A DNA stretch of 64,000 bases, taken from contig NZ_JBQCKK010000012.1 of the NCBI RefSeq assembly GCF_051967035.1, positions 62,001 through 126,000 on the forward strand. The letters are read 5' to 3'. Of this stretch, positions 25,835-34,245 are shown in pieces. Each line of letters starts with the position of its first letter. Within the stretch, counting starts at the first letter, position 1. The notes under the pieces are model-generated. The model had not been told where the DNA came from. It searched no databases and saw only the letters and a list, made by a program, of their open reading frames with translations. Position numbers and translations under genes: made by a program. This DNA is from Brevibacillus sp051967035 (GTDB taxonomy: Bacteria > Bacillota > Bacilli > Brevibacillales > Brevibacillaceae).

Positions 25835-26578
25835 ATGAATCGTGCAGTGTCAGTCAGAGAGCTTCACGTCTCCTATTTTGGAGTCGAAGTGGTGCGCAAT
25901 GTCACATTTGCCATCGAACAGGGAAGCATGGTGGGCGTGATAGGTCCAAACGGAGCGGGGAAGTCGACCATGATCAAGGCCATGCTCGGATTGATCGGCA
26001 AGGACAAAGGAGACGTCCTGTTTTCCGGCAAGGAAGTGAATGAAGTCCGCAAGCAAGTCGCCTACGTGCCGCAACGGAGCCAGATCGACTGGACGTTTCC
26101 GATCACGGTGATGGATACCGTTCTCATCGGAACGTACCCGAGCATCGGCTGGTTCCGCTTTCCGAAAAAGAAGGAAAAGGCGTGGGCGATGGAATGCCTG
26201 CGCAAAGTCGGTCTGGAGGACTTTGCGAAGCGGCAGATCGGCGAGTTGTCCGGCGGCCAGCAGCAGCGCGTCTTTTTGGCCAGGGCACTGGCGCAAAAGC
26301 CGGAACTGCTCCTTCTGGACGAGCCGTTTGTCGGGATCGACGTCGCCAGCGAGGAGACGATTGTGCGGATTTTGAAGGAGTTGAAGCGTGAGGGCAAAAC
26401 GATCGTGGTCGTCCACCATGACCTGAGCAAGGCGAATGCGTACTTCGACCAGCTGCTGCTTTTAAACAAGGAGCTGATCAAGTTCGGAACCGTCGAGGAA
26501 GTGCTGAATCGAGAGGTCATGGAGAAAGCATACGCGCATCAACTTCAATTTCTCGAGAAGGTCGAGGTAACGGCGTGA
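25835..26578 (+). CDS. mntB: Manganese ABC transporter ATPase
   Basis: 247 residues: Walker A GPNGAGKST, Q-loop VPQRSQIDWTFPITVMD, signature LSGGQQQRVFLARAL, Walker B LLLLDEPFVGID and the H-loop VVVHHD. The RSQIDWTFP phrase after the Q-loop is typical of zinc/manganese (MntB/ZnuC) ATPases. GGAGGG precedes the ATG at 25835. It is first in a three-gene operon with permease and binding protein, behind an MntR-like box, which is why I choose Mn over Zn. Confidence 0.88.
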   Translation: MNRAVSVRELHVSYFGVEVVRNVTFAIEQGSMVGVIGPNGAGKSTMIKAMLGLIGKDKGDVLFSGKEVNEVRKQVAYVPQRSQIDWTFPITVMDTVLIGTYPSIGWFRFPKKKEKAWAMECLRKVGLEDFAKRQIGELSGGQQQRVFLARALAQKPELLLLDEPFVGIDVASEETIVRILKELKREGKTIVVVHHDLSKANAYFDQLLLLNKELIKFGTVEEVLNREVMEKAYAHQLQFLEKVEVTA

Positions 26579-27438
26579 TGGATTTTTTACAAGCAATCGC
26601 ACACTATGGATTTTTGCAAAAGGCTTTGTTTACATCGGTGGTAGTCGGCATGATCTGCGGGGTCATCGGCAGCTTTATTATCTTGCGGGGCATGTCGCTG
26701 ATGGGGGACGCGATCTCCCACGCGGTTTTGCCGGGAGTAGCCCTGTCGTACGCCTTCGGAGTGAATTTTTTCCTGGGGGCGGTCGCCACTGGCGTCTTGA
26801 CGGCCATCGGAATCGGCTACGTCAGCCAGAACAGCCGGATCAAGAACGACACGGCTATCGGAATTTTGTTTACCTCGGCTTTTGCCCTGGGGATCATCAT
26901 GATTACGATGCTGAAAAGCAGCACGGACCTGTATCACATCCTGTTCGGGAACGTGCTGGCGGTCCGGCCGTCCGACATGTGGGTAACCGTCGGCATTGGC
27001 GTGATTGTGATCGTGACCGTCTTCGCGTTTTTCAAGGAGCTGCTGCTGACGTCGTTTGACCCGACGATTGCGGCCGCCTACGGGTTGCGCAACAATCTCA
27101 TCCACTACCTGCTGATGACTTTGCTGACGATGGTGACCGTGGCGTCGTTGCAGACGGTGGGCATCGTACTGGTAGTCGCCATGCTGATTACCCCGGCTGC
27201 GACCGCGTATTTGTTGACGGACCGTCTGTCGGTGATGATTTTCCTGGCCGCCGGCTTCGGGGTCATCTCGTCTATCATCGGTTTGTACTTCAGCTTTACC
27301 TACAATCTGGCTTCGGGGGCAACGATCGTCATGGTGGCAACCGCGCTGTTTCTCATGGCGTTTCTGTTCTCCCCCAAGCACGGGGTTGTCTGGAAAACGA
27401 TTCGAGCCCGGCAAAAAAAAGTCGAGCTTTCCAGGTAA
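26578..27438 (+). CDS. mntC: Manganese ABC transporter permease
   Basis: 286 residues, eight to nine hydrophobic helices, ABC-3 family (ZnuB/MntC/PsaC) with GMSLMGDAISHAVLPGVALSY near the N-terminus and LLVVAMLITPAATAYLLTDR-like helices later. The ATG at 26578 overlaps the ATPase stop by one base (TGATG); GTG at 26575 is an alternative. B. subtilis has two such permeases (MntC and MntD); here only one is encoded, so it should homodimerise. Confidence 0.86.
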   Translation: MDFLQAIAHYGFLQKALFTSVVVGMICGVIGSFIILRGMSLMGDAISHAVLPGVALSYAFGVNFFLGAVATGVLTAIGIGYVSQNSRIKNDTAIGILFTSAFALGIIMITMLKSSTDLYHILFGNVLAVRPSDMWVTVGIGVIVIVTVFAFFKELLLTSFDPTIAAAYGLRNNLIHYLLMTLLTMVTVASLQTVGIVLVVAMLITPAATAYLLTDRLSVMIFLAAGFGVISSIIGLYFSFTYNLASGATIVMVATALFLMAFLFSPKHGVVWKTIRARQKKVELSR

Positions 27439-27450
27439 AGGAGAATTCGC

Positions 27451-28398
27451 ATGAAAAAATGGAGTTTGTTTCTCGTCTTTGTCCTGGCAACGGTCCTGCT
27501 TGCTGCATGCGGCGCTCCGCAAGACAACTCGGCCGAGCCGGGCAAATCCGGCAGCGACAAGCTGCGAGTGGTCACGACGTACTCGATTTTGTACGACATT
27601 GTCAAAAACGTGGGCGGCGATCGCGTCGAAATTCACAGCCTGGCTCCCGTCGGCTCCAACCCGCACGAATACGATCCGTTGCCGGTTGACGTGCAGAAAA
27701 CAACCGATGCCGATGCCGTGTTCTACAACGGCCTGAATCTGGAGGCAGGAAACGCGTGGTTTGAAAAGCTGATGCACACAGCAGGCAAGTCCGGTCCGGA
27801 TGCGCCCGTGTTCCGCCTGAGCGAAGGCGTAGCCGCTAAGCATTTGACCACCAAAGGCAAGGAAAGCGAAGAAGACCCGCACGCCTGGCTGGACATTCGC
27901 AACGGCATCAAGTACGCGGAAAACGCACGCGACGCCCTCATCAAAATCGACCCGGCACACAAGGAGACGTACGAGCAGAACGCAAAGGCGTACATCGAAA
28001 AGCTGCGCGCCCTGCATGAAGAAGCCGTCAAGCAGTACAGCCAGATCCCGCGCGAACAGCGCTTCCTGGTTACGAGCGAAGGCGCGTTTAAATACTTCAG
28101 CGAGGCGTACGATTTCGACGCCGCCTACATTTGGGAAATCAACTCGGAAAACCAGGGAACGCCTGAGCAGGTCAGCCAGGTAGTCGACCTGATCCGCGCG
28201 AAAAAAATTCCGGCGCTGTTCGTCGAAACGAGCATCGACCCGCGCAGCATGGAAATGGTCTCGCGCGAAACCGGCGTGCCGATCGTCGGCAAAGTGTTCA
28301 CCGACTCGCTCGGCAAGCCAGGCGAGGACGGCGATACGTACATCAAGATGATGGAGTGGAACATCAAGACGATTTACGAAGGGTTGACAAAAAAATAG
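27451..28398 (+). CDS. mntA: Manganese ABC transporter substrate-binding lipoprotein
   Basis: 315 residues, type II signal peptide with lipobox LAAC, cluster A-I metal-binding protein. Likely ligands are visible in order: His in SNPHEYDP, His in DPHAWLD, Glu in VTSEGAFKYF, Asp in ETSIDPRSME. A Glu at the third position and the lack of a His-rich loop favour manganese (PsaA/MntA) over zinc (ZnuA has His there). AAAGGAG is 8 nt before the ATG. Last gene of the operon. Confidence 0.9.
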   Translation: MKKWSLFLVFVLATVLLAACGAPQDNSAEPGKSGSDKLRVVTTYSILYDIVKNVGGDRVEIHSLAPVGSNPHEYDPLPVDVQKTTDADAVFYNGLNLEAGNAWFEKLMHTAGKSGPDAPVFRLSEGVAAKHLTTKGKESEEDPHAWLDIRNGIKYAENARDALIKIDPAHKETYEQNAKAYIEKLRALHEEAVKQYSQIPREQRFLVTSEGAFKYFSEAYDFDAAYIWEINSENQGTPEQVSQVVDLIRAKKIPALFVETSIDPRSMEMVSRETGVPIVGKVFTDSLGKPGEDGDTYIKMMEWNIKTIYEGLTKK

Positions 28399-28411
28399 AC
28401 AGCAAAGCATG

Positions 28412-28443
28412 CACAGTTCTCCTGGTGGGGAACTGTGTTTTTG
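28412..28443 (+). terminator. Rho-independent terminator of the mnt operon
   Basis: CACAGTTCTCC / GGGGAACTGTG stem (one wobble) followed by TTTTTG. Confidence 0.85.
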
Positions 28444-28581
28444 TTGGCAAACGATTCGACGAGAAGAGCAAAGGATTGTCTCGTAAAAAAACACAAGATT
28501 GAGTATAATAGTTGAGTGTGAAATGGGACTGCGGAGTCTTGCAAGCAATCAATCTGTGACGTTGAAAGAGAGTGGGAATGT

Positions 28582-29301
28582 ATGGGTCGCAAGTGGAACA
28601 ATATCAAAGAGAAAAAAGCTTCGAAGGATGCGAGCACCAGTCGTATATATGCCAAGTTCGGGAAGGAAATTTATGTGGCCGCCAAGCAAGGCGAGCCGGA
28701 CCCCGAGTCCAACCGGGCTTTGAAGGTCGTTCTGGAGCGAGCCAAAACCTACAACGTACCGAAAGCCATTATTGACCGCGCGATCGAAAAAGCGAAGGGC
28801 GGATTCGAAGAAAACTACAGCGAGCTGCGCTACGAAGGCTTCGGACCGAACGGCTCCATGGTCATCGTCGACGCCTTGACGAACAACGTCAACCGCACGG
28901 CGTCTGAAGTGCGCGCCGCCTTCAACAAAAACGGCGGAAACATGGGCGTGACAGGCTCTGTCGCTTACATGTTCGATCCGACGGCGGTGTTTGGCCTCGA
29001 AGGCAAAACGGCCGAGGAGGTCCTCGAAATCCTGATGGAAGCCGAGGTAGACGTTCGCGACATTCTGGAAGAAGACGGAGCGGTGATTGTCTACGCCGAG
29101 CCGGAGCAGTATCATGCCGTGCAGGAAGCGCTCAAGAAAGCAGGCATCACCGAGTTCACCGTAGCCGAGCTGACCATGCTCGCGCAAAACGAAGTGACGC
29201 TGTCCGAAGAGGCGCAAGCCCAGTTTGAAAAAATGATCGACGCCCTCGAAGACCTTGACGATGTGCAACAGGTGTACCACAACGTCGACCTGGGGGAATA
29301 G
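28582..29301 (+). CDS. YebC/PmpR family transcriptional or translational regulator
   Basis: 239 residues, full-length YebC/PmpR family (YeeI-like): MGRKWNNIKEKKASKDA, IYVAAKQGEPDPESNRAL, AIEKAKG, YEGFGPNGSMVIVDALTNN and NRTASEVRAAFNKNGGNMG. Proteins of this family bind DNA or, as recently shown for some members, help ribosomes through proline-rich stretches. Single gene with its own terminator. Confidence 0.95.
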   Translation: MGRKWNNIKEKKASKDASTSRIYAKFGKEIYVAAKQGEPDPESNRALKVVLERAKTYNVPKAIIDRAIEKAKGGFEENYSELRYEGFGPNGSMVIVDALTNNVNRTASEVRAAFNKNGGNMGVTGSVAYMFDPTAVFGLEGKTAEEVLEILMEAEVDVRDILEEDGAVIVYAEPEQYHAVQEALKKAGITEFTVAELTMLAQNEVTLSEEAQAQFEKMIDALEDLDDVQQVYHNVDLGE

Positions 29302-29313
29302 GGTCAAGAAGAG

Positions 29314-29349
29314 AAAGACCTTTGCCGCGTGGGTGGCAAAGGTCTTTTT
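29314..29349 (+). terminator. Rho-independent terminator of the yebC-like gene
   Basis: A 13-bp perfect stem AAAGACCTTTGCC / GGCAAAGGTCTTT with an 8-nt loop and T-run. Confidence 0.92.
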
Positions 29350-29424
29350 GCTTGCGGCGGCACCTGCAAACGAACAGGGAACGGCTGCTGCGACGCGGAG
29401 GAAAGGGCGAGCCTACATGCGGCC

Positions 29425-29650
29425 TAAAAATAAAACCGCCTCCGAAAAGGAGACGGCATATATCGAGCTCGCTAGTTTTGAGGTGGTACCGATCATCACG
29501 TGCGACGCATCTACCTCCTGAAGGGAGTTAAAAGCTGTTAGCCGTGTTGCGGTTTTCCTTTACTCACTAGGTGATCGTGTACATCATCCATGGCACATCG
29601 CCTCCGAAGGGACTACAGCCTGTTTGAACACACACCACCGAGCTCGATGA
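29425..29650 (-). ncRNA. Candidate structured noncoding RNA (~220 nt) with terminator
   Basis: Read on the minus strand, ATCGAGCTCG near 29647 pairs perfectly with CGAGCTCGAT near 29461, and just inside GGTGGT pairs with ACCACC. Between them are smaller hairpins (CCG-CAACA-CGG; CTCC-CTTCA-GGAG). The RNA ends in a strong terminator CCGTCTCC/GGAGGCGG (29456-29436) followed by TTTTATTTTT. Upstream, TATAAA near 29680 or CATACT near 29658 could be a -10. The closed rod with a terminal stem resembles 6S RNA in outline, but I cannot confirm any family. It lies between convergent genes with no minus-strand gene after it, so it is not a leader. Confidence 0.5.
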
Positions 29651-29723
29651 AAATAGTATGATCCGATTTCCGGCTTTTATACGCGCGAATCGCGAATGGC
29701 AAAACGCGCTGCGATGGCAACCG

Positions 29724-30674
29724 TTATTTCAACAGTCGCGCGGAAAGGGCGTTCAGCATCGACTGGTTGCTGTAGGCGGTGCCTCCGGCCAATCCGGGAT
29801 TGACGGCATTTTCGTAGACCTGCCGGTTTTTGACTACACGCAGGTTGTTCCATTCGTTTTGCTGTTTCACCTGTTCAAAAGCGCGGGCGGCATCAGGATC
29901 GCTGCTTTTATCGACCATCACGAACAGATGATCCGGGTCTGCCTGGGCCAGCTCTTTCAGGGAGAGCGCCACGGGCTCTTTTGCTTGCTCCACGACGCTT
30001 GGCATTGCCAGTCCCAGATCGGTGTACAGCAAATAGTTGTACCGCTCGTTTTTCGGATAAACGAGAAAAGCGCCTTCGTGGAACCAGGCAGTCAGCACGA
30101 TTTGGTCCTTGATCGGAGCCAACTTGTCACGAGTCTTTTCCGTATTCGTCCGGACCTTGCTTACAATCGCCTCGACGTTGGCGTCTTTGCCGCGCACTTC
30201 TGCAAGCAGCCGCAGGTTGTCTTCCCAATGCGCTCCGTTCGAGGAGACAGGGATCACCGCTGCCGCGCTTTGCAGCTTGCTACGCTTTTCTTCGGACGTC
30301 TTGTCGGAGGTCAGGATCGTGTCCGGCCCCAGGGCGGCAAGATCGCCGACGTGGTCTGCGATGTTCGCCGGGAGCTTTAGCGTATTTTGCGTAATTGCGG
30401 CGTATTCTTGTGGAAACGCCCCTGATTTTTCCACCGTGGCGGCAAACGGCGGGATGCCGGTCAAAAGCGCATCTTCAAAGCTGCTGCGAGACTCGACAAA
30501 GGCGATTTGCTTCGTGCGCGCCGGGATTTCATAGGTGTTGCCCAAATACTGGATAGAGCGTGTCGGCTTGGCGGCACGATCGCCTGCGGCTTGTCCTCCC
30601 GGCCCGCTCGCACCGCATGCTGTCAGCACCAGAAAAACAGCTGTTATAGGGATGGCCAGTAGCTTTTTATACAT
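29724..30674 (-). CDS. Iron-siderophore binding lipoprotein (orphan)
   Basis: 316 residues, signal peptide with lipobox LTAC (Cys about residue 20), FecB/FhuD-type fold: a first domain with EIPARTKQIAFVESRSSFEDAL, the long linker helix and a second domain with DPDHLFVMVDKSSDP and WNNLRVVKNRQVYENAV. It has no permease or ATPase beside it and no recognisable Fur box, so it probably feeds a FecCD importer encoded elsewhere, perhaps the one at 13.5-15.6 kb. TATAAT on the minus strand at 30740-30735 is a likely -10. Confidence 0.87.
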   Translation of the reverse strand: MYKKLLAIPITAVFLVLTACGASGPGGQAAGDRAAKPTRSIQYLGNTYEIPARTKQIAFVESRSSFEDALLTGIPPFAATVEKSGAFPQEYAAITQNTLKLPANIADHVGDLAALGPDTILTSDKTSEEKRSKLQSAAAVIPVSSNGAHWEDNLRLLAEVRGKDANVEAIVSKVRTNTEKTRDKLAPIKDQIVLTAWFHEGAFLVYPKNERYNYLLYTDLGLAMPSVVEQAKEPVALSLKELAQADPDHLFVMVDKSSDPDAARAFEQVKQQNEWNNLRVVKNRQVYENAVNPGLAGGTAYSNQSMLNALSARLLK

Positions 30675-30816
30675 CGCTTCGTCACTCCGATCGTACCATG
30701 GTCTGTTTTTTGCAAGAGAGGTGATCCCAGTAAATTATAGGCTACCCGAATCGGGGTGGACTGCCTCATTCCTGAACTTTTTCAGACATTCTCCGGAATC
30801 CTTGGTTTTTTCAAAA

Positions 30817-30846
30817 TTGACACCGCCAGAACGATTATGCTTTACT
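30817..30846 (+). promoter_or_regulatory. Promoter of the glycine riboswitch/purU transcript
   Basis: TTGACA (30817-30822) and TTTACT (30841-30846) spaced 18 bp, about 40 nt before the first aptamer. Confidence 0.55.
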
Positions 30847-30893
30847 GAAATCAATGATCGCCCAACAAGCAAATAGCGGCGGATGATGATTGT

Positions 30894-31118
30894 AGGAGAG
30901 ACTAAACGAACCGTTTAGCACCGAAGGAGCAAGTCCCATAAACCCTTTGGGATCAATCTCTCAGGTACCAGATACTACAATGCGGACGCACCTCTGGAGA
31001 GCGCTGACTAAGCCACCCAAGGGGAATACTCCCGGATTGCTGCGCGGAGCCAAACTCTCAGGTAAAAGGACAGAGGAAAGGTAGAGTATCGTCACTCTAT
31101 CTTTCCCCTGTCCTTTTT
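30894..31118 (+). promoter_or_regulatory. Tandem glycine riboswitch with terminator platform
   Basis: Two aptamers follow each other. Aptamer 1 (about 30894-30975): GGAGAG, CACCGAAGGAGCAAG, CTCTCAGGTACCAGATACTACA. Aptamer 2 (about 30992-31077): CTCTGGAGAG, CCACCCAAGGGG, CAAACTCTCAGGTAAAAGG. These are the conserved P1/P3a landmarks of gcvT-type RNAs. A terminator, GGACAG...CTCTA / CTGTCC plus T-run (31068-31118), shares its 5' arm with the end of aptamer 2, so glycine binding should prevent termination and switch the gene on. The regulated gene is purU, not the usual gcvT operon. Confidence 0.95.
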
Positions 31119-31214
31119 CTATAAAAGAAAAGGCCAGCTTCCCGTCTCACGCATTTTGCTCGGATTGGGCAGTCTATGGAAAAGAAACCGCATCGCGAAC
31201 AGGAGGAATCTCTT

Positions 31215-32090
31215 ATGAACCACGAGCCTCACAAAAACGAGAACCGCGCCGTCTTGCTCATATCGTGCCCGGAGCGGCTGGGCATCATCTCGGCCGTCTC
31301 CAACCTGTTGTTTGGCTACAAAGCCAACATCGTGCAGTTCGACCAGCACACGACAGACCCGCGCGACGGCATGTTTTTCATGCGGATTTTGTTCGATCTG
31401 GAAGCGCTGCCCGAATCATTCGGAAAGCTGGAGCAGGATCTGGCGAAAATGGCCGAGGAGTACCCGATGGACTGGCGGCTCAGCAAAGAAAGCCAGCGAA
31501 AGCGCATGGCGATTTTCGTTTCCAAAATGGATCATTGCCTCGTCGAGCTGCTGTGGCGCGTCAAGTCGAAGGAAATTCTCGTGGATATTCCCATGGTCAT
31601 CAGCAATCATCCAGACGCCAAAGAGACGGTGGAGGCGTACGGCATTCCTTTTTACCATATTCCGCTGACCACCCAGAGCAAGGAAGAGGCGGAGCGCAAA
31701 GCACTTGAGCTGTTGCAGGGCAACGTCGACTTCATCGTCCTGGCCAGGTACATGCAAATTTTGTCCCCGCGCTTCGTCGCGCAGTACCCGAATCGGATTA
31801 TCAACATTCACCACTCCTTCCTGCCGGCGTTCATCGGGGCCAACCCGTACAAACGCGCCTTCCTGCGCGGGGTGAAGCTCATCGGGGCGACTGCCCACTA
31901 CGTGACCAACGATCTGGACGAAGGGCCGATCATCGAGCAGGACGTCATTCGCGTCAACCACCGCTATACGGAGGAGGACTTGAAGGTGGCCGGACGCCAC
32001 GTCGAGCGAAACGTCCTGGCGCAGGCGATCTCCTGGCATGTCGAGGATAAAGTGATCGTGTACGGGAACAAGACGATTGTGTTTGCGTAG
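31215..32090 (+). CDS. purU: Formyltetrahydrofolate deformylase
   Basis: 291 residues: an N-terminal ACT domain (VLLISCPERLGIISAVSNLL, about 10-90) and a formyltransferase-like catalytic domain with the catalytic Asn-His-Asp set in NRIINIHHSFLPAFIGANPY and HYVTNDLDEGPIIEQDV. It hydrolyses 10-formyl-THF to formate and THF. AGGAGG is 8 nt before the ATG at 31215. The glycine riboswitch upstream makes sense physiologically: excess glycine needs free THF for the glycine cleavage system, and PurU releases THF. Confidence 0.96.
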   Translation: MNHEPHKNENRAVLLISCPERLGIISAVSNLLFGYKANIVQFDQHTTDPRDGMFFMRILFDLEALPESFGKLEQDLAKMAEEYPMDWRLSKESQRKRMAIFVSKMDHCLVELLWRVKSKEILVDIPMVISNHPDAKETVEAYGIPFYHIPLTTQSKEEAERKALELLQGNVDFIVLARYMQILSPRFVAQYPNRIINIHHSFLPAFIGANPYKRAFLRGVKLIGATAHYVTNDLDEGPIIEQDVIRVNHRYTEEDLKVAGRHVERNVLAQAISWHVEDKVIVYGNKTIVFA

Positions 32091-32137
32091 CAATCTGGCG
32101 TGCGAACGAGAACCCGGAGCAGTTCCTCTGTCATGAA

Positions 32138-32168
32138 AAAATCCACCCCGCATCAGGTGGATTTTTTT
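32138..32168 (+). terminator. Rho-independent terminator of purU
   Basis: ATCCACC / GGTGGAT stem, 8-nt loop, seven T residues. Confidence 0.88.
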
Positions 32169-32265
32169 GCTGTAAGGCTCATCTGGAAACCTCTTGACAA
32201 CCATCTTCAAATATCAAGAAAAATGCTAAAATTTAACTGATGATGAAATGAGGGGAGGTATACAT

Positions 32266-32469
32266 GTGATTCCGATTGTTTTCTATCTGATCCTGCTAGC
32301 AATCTTTATTTACTTACTTACGAAAAGGTCAGACTTCATTAGGAAGGATCGAAGGCTATTTATCGCATTGGCTGTAATGGTGTGCTTTGGGCTTATGATG
32401 AGCGTAGTGAATTTTTGCCGCAACTGCCCCCGTGACATTTTTTATGCCAGCAGGTATGGTGGAACATAG
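32266..32469 (+). CDS. Small membrane protein upstream of the ABC exporter
   Basis: 67 residues with two hydrophobic segments (IPIVFYLILLAIFIYLL and LFIALAVMVCFGLMMSVV) and a CRNC pair in the tail. No family recognised. GTG at 32266 has GAGGGGAGG 6-7 nt upstream. It ends 44 nt before the first exporter gene and may be co-transcribed with it; a leader-peptide role like BmrB cannot be excluded, but the sequence does not resemble BmrB. Confidence 0.6.
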   Translation: MIPIVFYLILLAIFIYLLTKRSDFIRKDRRLFIALAVMVCFGLMMSVVNFCRNCPRDIFYASRYGGT

Positions 32470-32513
32470 AAGTTTTCACGTACAGCTAAACAGGCGAGGG
32501 ATGAGGTGAACAG

Positions 32514-34244
32514 ATGCAGTTCTATTCCAAATACATAAAGAAATACGGTGTGGTCGCGAGCATCTCCATGGTGTTTCTGCTGGTGGAGGCGCTGTGCGAT
32601 CTGTTGCAGCCGACAATCCTGTCGCGGATTATCGACATCGGGGTGGCAGAGCGCGACATGGATTACGTGCTGAAAACCGGGGGACTGATGCTCTTGATTA
32701 CGGCGCTGGGCGCGGTCGCCGCCTCCATGCGCAACGTGCTCGCCACCTACGTGTCGCAAAACTTCGGGGCGCAGCTGCGGTCCGATTTGTTTTCCAAGGT
32801 GCAGTCCCTGTCGTTTGACAGTCTCAACAAGTTCGACCGGGCGTCGCTCGTCACGCGACTGACCAATGATGTCAACCAGGTGCAGGTGTTTGTCAACGGG
32901 ATGATGCGCATTTTCGTCAAGGCGCCGCTGGTGTGCATCGGGGGACTGTTCATGGCGACGCAGCTGAACGCGGATTTGGCGGTCGTGCTGGTGGTAGTCG
33001 TGCCGATTGTCGGCTTGTTGATCGTTTTGAATCTGAAAATCGGTTTTCCGTTTTTTCTCAAGGTGCAGCAAGCATTGGACCGGGTCAACGGAACCATGCG
33101 CGAGTATTTGTCCGGGGTGCGAGTCGTCAAGGCGTTCAACCGCTTTGACTTCGAGGTGGGCAAATTCACGCGGGCCAACGAAGAGTTGCAGCGGAAGTCG
33201 CTGTCTGCCACGCGCGTCATGTCCGTATTCAGCCCGGCGATCATGCTGACGGTCAACCTCGGGATTGTCGCCGTGCTCTGGTTGGGCGGCCTCGGCGTCG
33301 AGCAAGGAAACATCCAGGTCGGACACATTGTCGCGTTCATCAACTACATGACGCAAATTTTGTTTTCGCTCATGATGATTTCGCTCGTTTTCAACATGTT
33401 CGTGCGGGCCAAGGCATCGGCTGGCCGGATCGGCGAAGTTTTTGCCGAAGAAAACCGGATGAGCTGGAAAGAGAGCGCGGCGCAAAGACCGGGAGCGGAA
33501 ACGGGCCGGATTGACTTTGAACAGGTCAGCTTTTCGTACGATGACCCGGCTGGGCAGCTTGTCTTGAAGAACATTTCGTTTTCGTGCCTGCCCGGCGAGA
33601 CGGTGGGGATCATCGGCTCGACAGGTTCGGGGAAAACCACGCTGGTCAGCCTGATTCCGCGCTTCTACGATGCGACGGCAGGGACGATTCGCGTAAACGG
33701 GCAGGATGTCCGCGAGGTGGACCCGGCCAAGCTGCGCGAAACCATGGCGATTGTTCCGCAAAAAACGACGCTGTTTACGGGAACGGTGCTGGAAAATATC
33801 CGCTGGGGCAAGGAGGAGGCCACGGAGGAGGAGGTCGAGGCGGCGGCCAGGATGGCAGAGGCCCACGCGTTCATTGCGGCGATGCCGGAAGGCTACCAGA
33901 CGCGCGTCGGCCAGGGCGGAGTCAACTTTTCCGGCGGGCAGAAGCAGCGCATCTCCATCGCCAGAGCGTTGGTGAAACAGCCGGAGATTCTCATTCTCGA
34001 CGACAGCACGAGCGCGGTCGACGTGGCGACGGAGAGCAAGATCAAGGAAGCGCTGCAAACGTACGCCAAAGGGCTGACCTGCATCCTGATCGCGCAGCGG
34101 ATCACCTCTGTCATGGATGCCGACAAGATCGTCGTGCTCGACAACGGAGAGGTCGCCGGAATCGGCACGCATGAAACGCTACTGGCCACGTGCCGGGTGT
34201 ACCAGGAAATCTTTACGTCGCAAATCGGCAAGGAGGTGAGCTAG
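32514..34244 (+). CDS. Heterodimeric ABC multidrug exporter, half with degenerate Walker B
   Basis: 576 residues: six-helix membrane domain (about 15-315) and nucleotide-binding domain (Walker A GIIGSTGSGKTT, signature FSGGQKQRISIARAL, Walker B LILDDSTSAVD). The catalytic Glu after Walker B is Asp here (DDSTS instead of DEATS), typical of the degenerate-site half of BmrC/BmrD-, YfiB/YfiC- and TM287/288-type exporters. The partner follows after a single base. Confidence 0.93.
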   Translation: MQFYSKYIKKYGVVASISMVFLLVEALCDLLQPTILSRIIDIGVAERDMDYVLKTGGLMLLITALGAVAASMRNVLATYVSQNFGAQLRSDLFSKVQSLSFDSLNKFDRASLVTRLTNDVNQVQVFVNGMMRIFVKAPLVCIGGLFMATQLNADLAVVLVVVVPIVGLLIVLNLKIGFPFFLKVQQALDRVNGTMREYLSGVRVVKAFNRFDFEVGKFTRANEELQRKSLSATRVMSVFSPAIMLTVNLGIVAVLWLGGLGVEQGNIQVGHIVAFINYMTQILFSLMMISLVFNMFVRAKASAGRIGEVFAEENRMSWKESAAQRPGAETGRIDFEQVSFSYDDPAGQLVLKNISFSCLPGETVGIIGSTGSGKTTLVSLIPRFYDATAGTIRVNGQDVREVDPAKLRETMAIVPQKTTLFTGTVLENIRWGKEEATEEEVEAAARMAEAHAFIAAMPEGYQTRVGQGGVNFSGGQKQRISIARALVKQPEILILDDSTSAVDVATESKIKEALQTYAKGLTCILIAQRITSVMDADKIVVLDNGEVAGIGTHETLLATCRVYQEIFTSQIGKEVS

Positions 34245-34245
34245 G

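Noticed and set aside
29480..29491. GAGGTGGTACCG resembling the T-box core sequence on the plus strand
   Set aside because: No specifier stem, no following terminator with T-run on the plus strand and no aminoacyl-tRNA or amino-acid gene downstream. The same bases take part in the minus-strand GGTGGT/ACCACC helix.
29425..29650. Assignment of the minus-strand RNA candidate as 6S RNA, SRP RNA, tmRNA or RNase P RNA
   Set aside because: None of the conserved core sequences of SRP RNA, tmRNA or RNase P RNA are visible, and 6S RNA cannot be confirmed without a covariance-model search.
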